Of a DNA stretch of 64,000 nucleotides, positions 33,738 through 45,076 are shown in pieces; position 1 is the stretch's first letter; each line of letters begins with the position of its first letter. Location of the stretch: contig WUJK01000012.1 in assembly GCA_011317545.1 (NCBI GenBank), positions 316,001 through 380,000 on the forward strand, read 5' to 3'. The position numbers were made by a program, and so were the translations under genes. The notes under the pieces are model-generated. The model searched no databases. It was not told the origin of the DNA and saw only the letters and a program-made list of their open reading frames with translations. Source of the stretch: Coniella vitis (lineage: Eukaryota > Ascomycota > Sordariomycetes > Diaporthales > Schizoparmaceae).

Positions 33738-36007
33738 AGGGCATGGTGGGACGGGCCACAGTTTATGATGATGATTGTGATGAAAGATTTTGGCAGTTTG
33801 TCTGCCATTCACGCTGAAAAGCACTTATACCGTATGTAGTCCATTACCTCTGCGTCATCAACAGTGGGAAAAGGAACTGGAGGAAAATGGGGGTTCGAAA
33901 AGGGAACAGATATTGCTTACAGGCTGTCAGTGTTCTGTATGGGTCTGACCAAGGGCAATTGGAACCGGAAAATGGGCCGCTTCTGGAAGGGAGTTTGGGA
34001 AGTGTCGTGATGGCACACACGCAGATAGTTGTTCTCTAGTTCTAGCTGAAAACCATGGCTTGATGACTGAACAAACGACAGTCATACTCGGAAACCGACT
34101 GTGAGAAAGAGTCGTCGAGCACCTCGACCTGCGACGGGTTCTCGTCACAGCTGATTCATGAAGGCAATCAATATATTGACCCCGAGCAAGTACGGTCATG
34201 CTTCGTTCCTCAAGTGGGTGTAAGTCATCAAGTAAGCCTCCATTGCTTCGTGAATGTAGCGAAATGTAACGCCACATACGAGAAAGGTCACCTTCCACAT
34301 CTGCGCAAGTGCTCACAGTATCCCAGATTTGAAGACGAGGCAAACGTTCAGAAGAATGGCTTCGTCTCTAATCAAGCACCAAAAATGGTTCAAGTAGCAC
34401 GAATAGGAACCTTGGACCTTGTACACTTTGTTCTTGCTCCCTTGGACGAGATGCTGTCAAAGCCAGTGCTCTCACACTCCTTGGAAACCACATCTTACAG
34501 TAATTTCACATTTGTAATATCCATGGCTCAACATCCACGATACCCAGAACATAAGCACCTGCTTATATACGGTCTGCAGTGCCTCGGCTTCATCATGCAC
34601 AGTCAACAACCCCTTTTCACACAAGGCTACACCATGACAGAACCGAGAATGAACTAATATCGTAACCTTTCAGCTTGTCTCTTTGGCTCTCGTATTGGAT
34701 TTCTCTTTGCTTCGTGGAGCTTTACGAGTGCTCCTCTCTTCCAGCCATCCAATGGCAAGGGAAAGCGAGTTCGCATCTGGAAATCGAGGAACCTCGTTTG
34801 GGAAGCGCATGTGAAGTATCGACGGTGGCCACGTCAATTACAGGCCGCAAGACATCAGCCTATCAGACTCGACGCGATCTAGATGCTACATGGCTCTCTT
34901 GGTAGTGTCCCTCTCACGGGAGGAAAAAAAAACAATTCCGGCTTATTTATACGAAGAGTTGTCCTCCTAAAGTACAGCCTCGACGTTTGTGTCTTTGGAC
35001 AATCCTCAAGCCCTTATATAGAAACACGCCATCTATCTTGTGGAATTCATGTCAAAAGAAAAAGTACATTTACGAGGTTGTTTTTGAATTACATGCAAAA
35101 TGCACGTCACAAGCCTCCTTCAAACTGCTCTCCTCACCACCATCCTGGCAACTATTGCTGGATACGGTGCGCCCATCAAATGCTAGGGTGTCGTCTCGCG
35201 AGAACAGGAAAGAAGCTTTTCCAAGCCTCTTGATCGCCAGAACGAGCCCAGGTATGGTTTCGATAAAGAGACGCGACGGTGTCGATCTTGAGACGATGAA
35301 GAGGAGGTGGTGTGTATCCAGCATTCCATACTGGAGTAGAAGAGTTTGTCATAATATTGGATGATCGATATTATATTGCACATGTATACTGACGCTGAGA
35401 CATGGTGGCTCTCCTTCACAACCACTAGAAGCTACTCTTCGTTCTCCCAACATCAAGAACAACACGCCAGCTGCCAACTCGCGCATCACCGAGCCGCCGT
35501 TACAACGAGACTTGAGCAGCCAAACAAGTATTTTAGAGTTCTGAAGCAATATTGGTAGACTTACTAGACACTCTTCATTGCGTTTGCTCATGGCATCCAT
35601 GGATGGCTTGTTTCCAAAGTCAAGGGGCAGGTGGAGAAAGACCAGCTCTAGCCACGAACATATCATATAGGACCATCTCTTTGATCTCAAGTATACATCA
35701 TTGTCCAAAGATCAGTCTCCATTTATGCTCTTATCCAAGTTTCCGTTGGCGATAATGCTGCTGTGTTGTGGAGGCCTAATCTGATGTATGGGCCTTTGTG
35801 TGAAAGGGCTCCTCGTTTCATACAAAGATGATGGACGCTTTGATTGCCTGTTTTGCTTTTCCTCTGCCAGTGCTGCCTAGACACCCTTCCACTCGAACAA
35901 GTGCATATAATCACTTCAAATGGCGCGAGTGTTCCTTCTTCTCCCCTGAACTCCACCCTGTTTGCAAACACCACAGCAACTGGCCAGCAACTTTCGATCT
36001 TGATTAG
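33738..36007. other. 2.3-kb intergenic region
   Basis: Same-strand gap between the HET gene and the tail-anchored protein gene. Short frames on both strands have no recognisable motif. The last few hundred bases should be the promoter of the downstream gene. Confidence 0.45.
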
Positions 36008-37288
36008 ATGGGGAAAAGGAAGAAAGTCGCGAGAAGGACCGTTCACGCATCAAATCCACAACCAGAGGCTGCAAGCATGTGGCCGTTCTCAGAGACCGAG
36101 GCCAACAGGGGCGACGCTGCCTGCTCCGATGCCCATGACGAAATCTTGGATGGTGCTTTCTTTGGCAACAGCCTGACTGACGACGCTTCCTCCGCTACGC
36201 CACCCAGCAGCGCGTCCAACGATTTGATGGCAGAGAAGAAGCAGCACGTGCCAAGAAGTGTTGACCATTCAGCAGTGGACAAGGAGGCACCCACATTTGC
36301 AAAACCAGCAACAAGGACCACCGGCAATCTACCAGACGCGACCCCCCCTGGCGCCGTTTCCAGACGCGCCTCTATCTCGTCCACTCGTGCTTCCTCGTCT
36401 CTCATCTCAGACGGGAGATGCACCATGGCCATCGGCAGTAAGCCTCCCTTTGATGTGCCCCAGCTATGGCGCACCGCCATGTCTATGGTGAGCATCAACG
36501 CAGGCCTCACGCCACAGCTCATCCTCCACGATTACTACCGCTGCCAGCCACTGCAGACAACACCAACGGAAGCCGCGGGTGCGTGCACCGGCACCGGTTC
36601 TGCCAAGCACTCCTACTCGCACCAGGCCTATACAGAGCTCGACGTCGGACGCGCAGCGAGTGCCAAGGGCCGGCGCATGCGCTCTGTGCGCATCTACCAC
36701 CTCGACGACGACCCAGGCAGCATCTACCGCGTCGCCATCATGCTTGATCCGACGGGCGACCCCGAGAGCAGCCACCCTGCCATGCGCTACGTCACCAACA
36801 CCTCCATCCGGCACGTGCTCGATGAGTCCTCTGCTGCCGACTGTCCGCTCTGGCTCCCTGTGCGGCCCATCGTCCATGGCGCGGCGTCTTCTGGGCAGCA
36901 CGGCGATGCTGGTGCGGCCACCGAGTACCAGATCGTCCCGTGTTGTGACAAGTGGGTTGAGTCTGTGGACTTTGAGCTGCCCCTGTCCAAGGAAGAGTTG
37001 CAGATTCCTGCGGTGGTTCTGCGGCTGTTGCACGAGATGCGTCTCAAGAGTGAGATGCTCAAGGTCAAGGAGGACGAGCTGGAAAAGTTGAGGGCAGAGC
37101 TGGCCGGCAAGGGTGGCGGACGACGACGGGCAAGTGAGGCTGTGGGGGGAGACTTGGATGGCCACGACGCCGCTGATGAGGTTCTGGGGCGACCGAGGAT
37201 CGCTCCCTTTGATGCGGAGCGTCTTGTCCAGTATTGGTGGTGTGGTGCAGCTGTTTTGGCGTTTTTGATGGTCGTCATCTTCCGGTGA
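36008..37288 (+). CDS. hypothetical tail-anchored membrane protein with coiled coil
   Basis: Intronless, 426 aa, family not recognised. Residues 1-150 are Ser/Ala/Asp-rich and probably disordered. Residues 150-340 look folded (FDVPQLWRTAMSMVSINAGL, SVRIYHLDDDPGSIYRVAIM, IVPCCDKWVESVDFELPLS). A short coiled coil follows at about 345-375 (LLHEMRLKSEMLKVKEDEL, then EKLRAEL). The protein ends with one hydrophobic segment (WWCGAAVLAFLMVVIFR) directly at the C terminus, which fits a tail-anchored protein of the ER or mitochondrial outer membrane. The frame is strongly coding-like (GC-rich third positions). The start ATG 36008 is the first in frame. Confidence 0.72.
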   Translation: MGKRKKVARRTVHASNPQPEAASMWPFSETEANRGDAACSDAHDEILDGAFFGNSLTDDASSATPPSSASNDLMAEKKQHVPRSVDHSAVDKEAPTFAKPATRTTGNLPDATPPGAVSRRASISSTRASSSLISDGRCTMAIGSKPPFDVPQLWRTAMSMVSINAGLTPQLILHDYYRCQPLQTTPTEAAGACTGTGSAKHSYSHQAYTELDVGRAASAKGRRMRSVRIYHLDDDPGSIYRVAIMLDPTGDPESSHPAMRYVTNTSIRHVLDESSAADCPLWLPVRPIVHGAASSGQHGDAGAATEYQIVPCCDKWVESVDFELPLSKEELQIPAVVLRLLHEMRLKSEMLKVKEDELEKLRAELAGKGGGRRRASEAVGGDLDGHDAADEVLGRPRIAPFDAERLVQYWWCGAAVLAFLMVVIFR

Positions 37289-37731
37289 GGGTGGCATTTG
37301 CTGGCTCCAGGGTGGAGGAAGAGGTGATCATAAAAGAGACTGCCTTGATGGAGGTGGAGCTGTTGAAGCAGCAGCATGTTCTTAGAGGCTGATTTAAATC
37401 GACAAATTGTTCACCAAGAGCCTGTGCTTGTACGAGAAAGTGAAGCCTCACGACCGCGGATCTGAACATCCAGATGAATATTCTACCGTCTACAATGTTC
37501 TTGCATATGTACCATTCAATTACTGCGACCTTTGGCCGGCCAAAGTTTCCTTCGCAACGTTGTGAGCTTCTTTCGAAGGCCGCGTGGCATCCTGTTCTTA
37601 TCCCATGTCCTGCTATCCATCATCCACCACGCTTCCTTGATCCATACCCGGCTGCTTGCGCGTCTCGTCTGGGCTTCTTCATGTCTCGGCGCCCCGCGTC
37701 TGGCCCACCGCAGCCCCAGCCTCAGCCGGCT
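37289..37731. other. convergent 3' region
   Basis: Gap between two convergent hypothetical genes. No gene or repeat of note. Confidence 0.5.
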
Positions 37732-38466
37732 TCAACAAGCCTCGACGGGCACAAAATTCGGACACTTGGCCGCCGTGTCGCCGTCAACGTCCATCTCAAC
37801 CGCCATGCCCTCCAGCGCCTTGCTTGCGGCAAGGCTGCGGCGTCGCTGCTGGTACTCGTGCAGCATCTCTACTTGCAGCTCCTCCTCGGCGGGCGACAAC
37901 TCGCGGCTCGTTGCCAGATACAATGACGGCGGAGTTTGGTCCATGATCATCATCATCTCGTCGTTTTTGTTGTCGTTGTCCTTCTCATTGGCGTTGGTGC
38001 TGCTGCTGCTGCCGCCCATCTTGACGGTGTTGTCGTCGTCGTCGTCGTCGTCGTCCTCACTGTCGTTGTCCAGCTCCAGATCCGGTTCGTTGTCGATATC
38101 GCTCGGATACTCTGGCAGCGACTGGGGCGCCGTACTTTTCTCCGAGCCCCAGCTGATGCTCCGCTGCGGTATGGACTGAGGACCCAGGATCTGGCTCTGG
38201 CCCCGGAAATAGCCTCTCGTCTGCTCCAGCGTCCACAGTTTCGATTTGTACGCGCGCAGCTCGCGCGCAAACTGGCGCACTTGGCTCGCGGTGGGGACGG
38301 TGTGGTACTCTGGGCGGGCCACAAGCACAGACAAGAGCAGATCCTCCGTGTCGCCATCAATGTCATATTGTGCGTCCTGGTCGTCTTCTACCTGTTGTTG
38401 TTGTTGTTGTTGTTGTTGTTGCTGTTGTTGTTGATGTCGTCGGCTTTTTTGCATTGGATTTGCTCC

Positions 38467-38498
<32 letters not shown>

Positions 38499-38781
38499 AG
38501 GCTCGTGTGGCCGCCTGAGAAGCAGCCGCTTGAAGTCCTTCCTCCTTTGCCCGCTGACAGTCGTCGATCCAGCGCTGCACGCGGTCTAGTTTCCCTTCGT
38601 GGGCGAGTCTACTCTCTGTGCGCTGCTCCTCGCGCATGTCGTTTACTTTTTTCCGGTGGCGTTGGGAGTATCTGAGTTTGGGTTGTTGTTGTTGTTGTTG
38701 TTGTTGTTGCTGTTGCTGTTGCTCTGCCGCCTGCGGCATGGTGGTTTCTTCTGGGGTCTGGGTGAGAGCTGGTACGGCCAT
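37732..38781 (-). CDS. hypothetical acidic protein with polyglutamine tracts
   Basis: Intronless, 349 aa from ATG 38781 (MAVPALTQTPEETTMPQ). No family was recognised. There are two Gln runs, a Ser/Ala run, an Asp run (from GTC/GAC repeats) and a Met run. Between them are ordered-looking pieces: a basic helix LRYSQRHRKKVNDMREEQR, RVQRWIDDCQRAKEEG, and DTEDLLLSVLVARPEYHTVP with QVRQFARELRAYKSKLWTL. The mix of a basic patch and acidic runs suggests a nuclear, possibly DNA- or chromatin-associated role, which is a guess. An A24 run lies 6 nt upstream of the ATG; the frame continues upstream through it as lysines to another ATG at 38913, judged to be leader. Confidence 0.65.
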
Positions 38782-39917
38782 TGTGTGTTTTTTTTTTTTT
38801 TTTTTTTTTTTCGTGTTGATTTGTGTGTTGATTTTGGTTTGCTTTCCCACCTTGGTTGGGCTTGTTGATTCTGTCCGTCTGTGGGTTGTTGTTTTCCTAC
38901 TCTTGTCTTGCACCGTGACACGTTCTCTCTATTCTGGTTTGTCACAGGACTTGGTCTGCGAACTCAATCAATCCACTTGGGGCATATAAACAAGGATAGA
39001 ATAAACAACACTGGAGTGAATAAAAAGAAGTGGAAACACAAAGGGTATGTACATAGTAAATATGTATTTTAAAAAGAGAAAAAGAAAAAGAAAAAGAAAA
39101 AAGAAAACAGCGGGGCCGCTCTATCGTGAGTTTGAGTTCGAGTTGATAAAATAACCCCCATCAAATCTGCACATCTATCTATCTGTACATCTCAAATCTG
39201 ATGAATAGATTGAACCTCTTTTTCCCGCGCTTCCGGGAAATTGGGACCCAAGTGTGGCACGGGTGACGGAACTTGTTATTATTAGTAGGAGGACAACTGA
39301 TGAGTTTCCTGTTCCCCCAGTTTTATTCGCACGTGTTTTTTTTTTTTTTCTCTCTACCTTTTCTACTTTCTTGACCATGTACATACTATAACTATAGCAG
39401 TAGTATTCACCGGGTTCTTGGATCAGTCTCCACCAGCAGCGCCCCGGAGCCCCGGCTAGGGGGGGGGGGAGGTGGGAAGAAAAAAGGCCGGGAGAGGAAG
39501 CGGAGCGAACCAGCGGTGTGAAATGGGGGGGATATCTTTTACTATACTATGTAGAGCCTCTGCGAGTACGATGCTAGATGGATCTCGTGAGACTTACTTT
39601 ACATACTATGTACACATCAATGATAGCGGCAACGCAACGGAAAGTTTTTTTTTGCCAACAGCGTGGTTAAAAGGCATGGTGAACGCAGGTCCACGTGGCA
39701 AGGCATACATGTCCGCCGTTGGGAGGGAAAGAGTCCTTTTTTTTTTCTTTTCTTTTCTTTTTTTTTTTTTCCTTCTTGCCTTTTCCCCTTCCTTTTCGTC
39801 CTGGAAATTGGACCAAAAAACAGATGGATGAGCTTTTGACAACTCATGGCACAGACAGCGGAGCCGACATGAGGTGGGAAATCCACTCACACTCTGAAAG
39901 AGACTCTCACCAGGCTT

Positions 39918-39953
39918 AACATAGTACTTACTATGCTATGTACTTATAGTACA
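39918..39953. repeat. tight cluster of TACTATG/CATAGTA motif copies
   Basis: In 36 bp the motif occurs about four times in alternating orientation: ACATAGTAC, TTACTATG, CTATGTAC and TTATAGTAC. Confidence 0.75.
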
Positions 39954-40042
39954 CGCACCACCAACAAAGCCCAGCCTGGCCAAGCTCGCTTGTTGCCCCC
40001 CCCCCAGTCAGTCCAGTCCGTCCAGGCTTGAAATGGCTCAAG

Positions 40043-40076
40043 AGTCAGTCAGTCAGTCAGTCAGTCAGTCAGTCAG
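40043..40076. repeat. (AGTC)n tetranucleotide microsatellite
   Basis: About 8.5 perfect units. Confidence 0.95.
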
Positions 40077-42655
40077 GATGCCGAGATTCGAGATGGGCCT
40101 CCACCCTGGCTGGTGGGTTCAGTATTCCTTGTCCGGTCGTTTCGGCTGCTGGGTTGTTTGGAAACGGCTCTTGGGATGCTTGTAACGGCTTTTTTTTTCT
40201 TTTCCGTGTGTGAGGGATTGAATTGCAGACTGGAAAGAAAAGGACCAAAGAAAGAAAAAAAGGCGTGGTCGAGCCAGTCGCTGAATAGCAGCCAAGCACT
40301 CAGCCCCAGACAGTCATGACATGAAACTGGGCGTGTCCACAACTGGACATTGATCCATTCTTGAACCGTTGGATTATTGTACTATGTATACACTATGTAT
40401 ATGCTTTGGGCACCGACCCCCTCGGCAGGAAGAAGACCCCCCCAATAGAACAAAAAGCCTCGGCTTCAACCGGACAAGACGGACGGGTGTACGTGGTCTT
40501 GGCAGGGTGCGTGTGCCGGGCAAGGGTTTCTCCCAGTGTATCTCTGTCTGTGGTCTGTCTAGCTGTGATTGTGACTGTAATGGACCCGAGAGAGCTCCAC
40601 AGGAGACACACACGGGGTAACAACAAGAGAGTCATAGCAGAGTTGAGAACAAAATGGCGTCAGTTGGACGGGGGTGGACGCGACAATAGGCAACGTGAGG
40701 GACCTTTGACGCACGCAATCAAAGACGATCCGTCATTCTGGACGACAATGGCCGCAACGGAGGTGGCTAAGAGTAGCTGTGTGGATTCACATGTTGATCT
40801 GTGGCCCTCCGAGGTTCTCTTGGTTACTTTCCGGGCAGACGCAACGCCCAGCCACGTCACGTCACGTCCGGCCTGAACAGAACAGACAGGACAGCTTGTG
40901 TGATCCAACGAAGGAAACAGGAAGGCAAAGCCGAGATGAGAACGCGCAATTCAGAAAGACGAAATGACAATGTCAGGTCCAGCTGATCTACAAAGCACCC
41001 TGAATGAATCCTGCGGTATCTGCTGTACATGGTGATGAGGCAGCAGGGCAGCGAGGCAGAAAACAAAGTAAGCAATGCTGAAATAAATGTGAATCTCATT
41101 ACTGCAACCAGCTCTGCCAGCGCCTAGGGCGGTTGCCCACGGGCCGCAAGATGCGGGGGGAAATTGCTTGCTGGAAGAAACGGCCTGGGAGGAAAATAAC
41201 ACGGGACAGTGGTCATCTCGCTGTGAATTTGGAATCCTGCAGGCAGGGCTGCAACGTCGGTCTCCTAGCAACTTCATCCCAGGAAATATCGGCATAGCGT
41301 CGCCTTCCTCCCAGGACTGACCTGGAGGCCAAAATAGCCTCTCGCGGCCTGGAACGTTGAACTGCCAGGTCTATTTGCAACACGGCTACTATGTACGCTG
41401 GCACCTGCAAAAACGGACCGATATTCAGTGTTGGCGTTCAGGCTCGAGTCAGGCCTGGCGGGCAGGCTGTATTTGTCAAGATCTTGACTCGTCTCAACAT
41501 TCCATGATCCATTGGATATAACTCCTGCTACGGATGTTTGATCGAAAAGAGTACTACAAGAAAATGTAGATACAAAGTTCGCAAGCGAGGCTCTCGTCAT
41601 CTGCCGTAGCAGCGCTCATGTAAATGCACCGAAGTATCCCATCAAAAGAACAACCCACATTGGCAATCTTGCCCAGATTCCGCGTCTTTCAATACTGTAC
41701 GAGTACACCCACAGGGTGTAAAGGCTTCTCAACCACAAAATGGATGAAACACGACAAAGCATAGCTTGACTGATGTGTCAAAAAGAACCGGCATGTTTTA
41801 CGTTTGAGCAGTAGGCTTGCCCCTGGCCACATTCCTGTTTCTGACCCTGGTTGCACGGGTTGGACTCGCTCTTCTGAACGATAATTCGGTGTCGATATAG
41901 AAGAGCATTGGTCTCGGGCTAGGTACAACGGCATCTTCCCCGGTCTGTGTTCCTCCTCACAGTGGCCCCGTGGCCTCTGTCTACACAAGAACTACAATCC
42001 CACAGTATAAAAGTGCTTGCTGGACTGGATTCTTCAGGGGCCTTGTATAAACGTGTTCATATAAGGCATTGTATGCTTACAGACCGTAACTTGATACCTC
42101 ATCATCCATGAGCCCGATTGGTCAGAAGCAACGATCAACCAGGCTGTGAAGAGACAGACTCGTTGGGATTCTGAGAGTTATTGGAGGCTTGCAGCAGTCG
42201 CCCTTTGGTTCTGAGAAACACAAGTCTGCTTGCTGCCTTGCAAGTTGAGACGCTCACAGACAGACGACATATTTTCTTGTAGTAGAACTGAGGTGTCTTC
42301 ATGGCGCGGTTACGTAATCCACAGCAACAAGCTGAATAACCATATGACTATCAACTGGCATATCTGGTATACCAGAGAGGGAAAGAACCATCCATCTGTA
42401 GCTGCGTGTAGCAACCAAGGGTAAATATAGAGGGAAAGCACGTAATTGATGTTTACTCAGCCAGGGGGTGGCTTAATCAGCCGTGTGCCCGTGGGCTCCC
42501 CCAGAACGACGACAACTTCTTCCCAGCATCACAAGACCAGCCGGCTCCAAAGAGTTCCTCGTACAACAAAGCAATGATCTATTGGGTATAACTCTAAATC
42601 TATCAGCCACAGTCATCTATATCTCTTCTCGCCCATCCCATTTTGCCTCCCCACT

Positions 42656-44404
42656 TCAATAAAACTTGACATTCTCCGCCTTCTCGTTCGCATACGGCAC
42701 ACTCGGCGTCAACCACCGCGGACTCGTCGTCTCCTCCTCGCCCGCAAAGCGCACCAGAGGCTTCAGGATCGCCAGCGCCTTGCCGCCCTCGTACGCGCTC
42801 TTCTCAAAGCTCTGGAACCAGCCGCTCTCGGGCTGCAAGTACCCGCCCAGCACCCTCTTCCACCCCTGGTACACGGTGACGAGCAGATCCAGCACGTGGT
42901 GCTGCCCGCGCATCTCGCCCCACTGGAAGCGCTCCTGGCACTCGGCGACCGTCGCGCGCGGGTAGAGGCCGACAGCCTCGGTGAGGGCGTAGGCATTGAC
43001 GCCCGTCAAGCTCGCGTGGGCATAGTAGCTGCCGCCCTCGACCGCGCGGCGCTTGAGGCCCAGCATGGCGCCCACGGCACCCAGCACGCCCGTCGACATG
43101 TCCGAGATGGGCAGGCTGGGCAGCACGGCTTCGTTGTGCGCGAGGTTCAGGCTGCGGCCCGTCACGTAGGCGGAACCCGCTGCGGCGTCGGCGATTTGCT
43201 GCCAGCCAGGACGCTCGGCGTAGTAGCCGTCGGGTCCGTAGCAGTTCTCGGAGACATAGACGTAGCCCTTGCCGCGGTGGCCTGCGCGCGCGAGGAAGTC
43301 GTTGAGAGCGAGGCCGTACTTGGGCAGCTTGTTGATGCGGAAGCCGTTGATGAAGACGTCGCAGTCGTCGAGGAGCGACGAGAGCAGTGCGGCGTCGCTG
43401 GCTTTGCGCAGGTCGAGCGCGATGGTGCGCTTGCCGGCGTTGAGCGTCAGCTGCATGATGTTGATGTCGGGCAGGTGCGGCGGGTTGATGCGGATCACGT
43501 CGGCGCCGTAGGCGGCGAGGATGGTGCCGATCTGGGGCCCGGCGATGACGCGTGTCATTTCGACGACCTTGACGCCGGCCAGGGGCCGCTTGTCGGCAGC
43601 GTCACGCAGGGAGGGGAAGGCAATGGGCGGCGTGGGGATGGCTTGCGGTTGCGGCCGCACGTTGACGAGCGGGTGGGCGGCGAGGGAGCGGCCCATCTCG
43701 GATTCGCGCCACTGCTTGGGGGTGAAGCACACGGAGCCGCAAAAGCCGTGGAGCAGGTTGGTGAACTCGAGCTGCTCGGGCGTGCGCAGCGCCGTGTGCT
43801 GGGCGATGAGGCGTGCAGCGGCCTCGTTGGTGGACGCGGCGGCCTGGGTGGCAGCAGCGTCGGGGTCGATGCCGATGGAGCGCAGCACGGGGTGGGCGCT
43901 CATGCTGCCGTGGAGCGAGTACCAGACGTCGGGGTTGGCCGTTGGGTACAGGCCCGTTGTGCGGTACTTGAGCGGCGTATCCGTCCAGCCTTGCTCCCAG
44001 TCAGGCACGACCTGCTTGAGTCTGGGCGCCAGGCTGAGAACGTCTTCGCCGTTGAGGAAGGCGGTGGCGATGCAGCCGAACCAGAAGGCGGTGTGCGTCG
44101 TGTTGACAGTGATCTGGCGGTCGTCCTTGTGGACACCGCGCAGCGTGAGGATCTCGTCGGCCAGGACGCCCGTCATGGCGTGCAGGGCGGCGGCGACAGA
44201 GGTGGCCTTGATCGGGCCTGGGATCACGGGGAAGTCCTCGCCTGTGAAGCGCACCTTGGACAGGACGGCCTCATCCTGGGTGAAGCCGGGTGTCTGGCTG
44301 GCAATAAGGCGGAAGATGCGCTCCGTGTCCTGGGGCACGGGCGTGAAGGCATCGTCGGTGTAGGTGCCGGGGCCGTACACGTCGGGGACTGTTCCAATGG
44401 CCAT
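42656..44404 (-). CDS. class III CoA-transferase (CaiB/BaiF family)
   Basis: Intronless, 582 aa. Class III CoA-transferases move CoA between carboxylic acids or racemise 2-methylacyl-CoAs through an Asp-bound anhydride. The N-terminal half (about 1-270) is a divergent repeat of the fold with HTAFWFGCIATAFLNGEDV. The C-terminal half has the standard LAGVKVVEMTRVIAGPQIG, LAAYGADVIRINPP, GKRTIALDLRK and VFINGFR blocks and SLPISDMSTGVLGAVGAML, whose Asp is the expected catalytic residue. Start ATG 44404 (context AACCATGG) was chosen over an in-frame ATG at 44437. It is divergent from the dehydrogenase at 45418, which suggests shared control. Substrate unknown; carnitine-, mesaconate- or methylacyl-type acids are possible. 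No PTS1. Confidence 0.88.
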   Translation of the reverse strand: MAIGTVPDVYGPGTYTDDAFTPVPQDTERIFRLIASQTPGFTQDEAVLSKVRFTGEDFPVIPGPIKATSVAAALHAMTGVLADEILTLRGVHKDDRQITVNTTHTAFWFGCIATAFLNGEDVLSLAPRLKQVVPDWEQGWTDTPLKYRTTGLYPTANPDVWYSLHGSMSAHPVLRSIGIDPDAAATQAAASTNEAAARLIAQHTALRTPEQLEFTNLLHGFCGSVCFTPKQWRESEMGRSLAAHPLVNVRPQPQAIPTPPIAFPSLRDAADKRPLAGVKVVEMTRVIAGPQIGTILAAYGADVIRINPPHLPDINIMQLTLNAGKRTIALDLRKASDAALLSSLLDDCDVFINGFRINKLPKYGLALNDFLARAGHRGKGYVYVSENCYGPDGYYAERPGWQQIADAAAGSAYVTGRSLNLAHNEAVLPSLPISDMSTGVLGAVGAMLGLKRRAVEGGSYYAHASLTGVNAYALTEAVGLYPRATVAECQERFQWGEMRGQHHVLDLLVTVYQGWKRVLGGYLQPESGWFQSFEKSAYEGGKALAILKPLVRFAGEEETTSPRWLTPSVPYANEKAENVKFY

Positions 44405-44497
44405 GGTTCTTTCTGGAGGCAATAAAACAGTGTGCAAGATGCTGGAGAGGCTTCTGGGTGATTCGGGAAAACCAAAAAGGACTGGGCCAGGAACTCT

Positions 44498-44517
44498 TTT
44501 ATATCAAGTGATATAAA
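44498..44517. promoter_or_regulatory. 9-bp perfect inverted repeat overlapping TATA box
   Basis: Half-sites TTTATATCA and TGATATAAA are separated by AG. On the minus strand the right-hand arm reads into GATATAAAAG, a good TATA box about 95 nt before the CoA-transferase ATG. Such a dyad could bind a dimeric regulator; this is an inference. Confidence 0.5.
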
Positions 44518-45037
44518 CGAGTGTCATTCAACTTGTTGTGGTTTGGAGGCTGGGATGGTGATGGTGATGGTGATGCTTCAAATCGCTGGAATATCGGTCA
44601 AGATATCACGAGGTATTTATCCCAAAAGCCCCAACTCACCTTTCTTACCTGTCTTGAGTTGGATCATCTGGCAAATCTGTCCCCAAACTTGCATATCCAT
44701 TCTCGCGGGGCCTTGCGAAAAACAAAGCATAATTCCATCGACTTGGCCACCACGATGGCCCGCTCCACCAGCAAACAACCGCGCACCAAGCGTGTGAGAA
44801 GTCGAGACGCGAGGCGCGAAGTACCGAGTGGGTTCCCCAGTCTCGGTATGTGAAAAGGAGAAGGCAAAGCAGTGCCGAAGTTTCGAGTTTGAGTTTGCGC
44901 AGCAGTTGGTTGATGCGAGTCAGTCAGTGAGTGGCCATGACATGACATACTTGGTACTCTGGCAGTTGGGCCTGTTCCGCACCGGCGGAATCGGGCCCGC
45001 TCAGGGCTTTTCCGATCGATCGTCTGGGGCACTGCCT

Positions 45038-45076
45038 GTACTATGGTACATACATAGTAGTAACTATGTAAGTACT
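45038..45076. repeat. cluster of TACATAGTA/TACTATG motif copies in the divergent promoter
   Basis: It contains GTACTATGGTAC, TACATAGTAG and AACTATGTAAGTAC in succession. Confidence 0.7.

Larger units (their letters stand above)
38782..42655. other. 3.9-kb intergenic region without recognisable gene
   Basis: It contains the promoter of the polyQ protein at its left, poly(T) and poly(G) runs, the (AGTC)n array, and a dense set of ACTATGTACATAGT-type motifs at 39045-40400. Frames are short and motif-free. Nothing resembling a transposon terminus was found. Confidence 0.45.

Noticed and set aside
38782..38913. N-terminal extension of the polyQ protein to ATG 38913
   Set aside because: The extension would be mostly a lysine run read from a poly(A) homopolymer; ATG 38781 is more plausible.
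40043..40076. CRISPR-like or structured repeat array
   Set aside because: It is a simple perfect tetranucleotide microsatellite without spacers.
42896..44425. A 509-codon open frame on the plus strand opposite the CoA-transferase
   Set aside because: It is antisense to a gene with clear CaiB/BaiF motifs; the translation is Val/Gly/Asp/Arg-rich without motifs, as expected for the mirror of a GC-rich gene.
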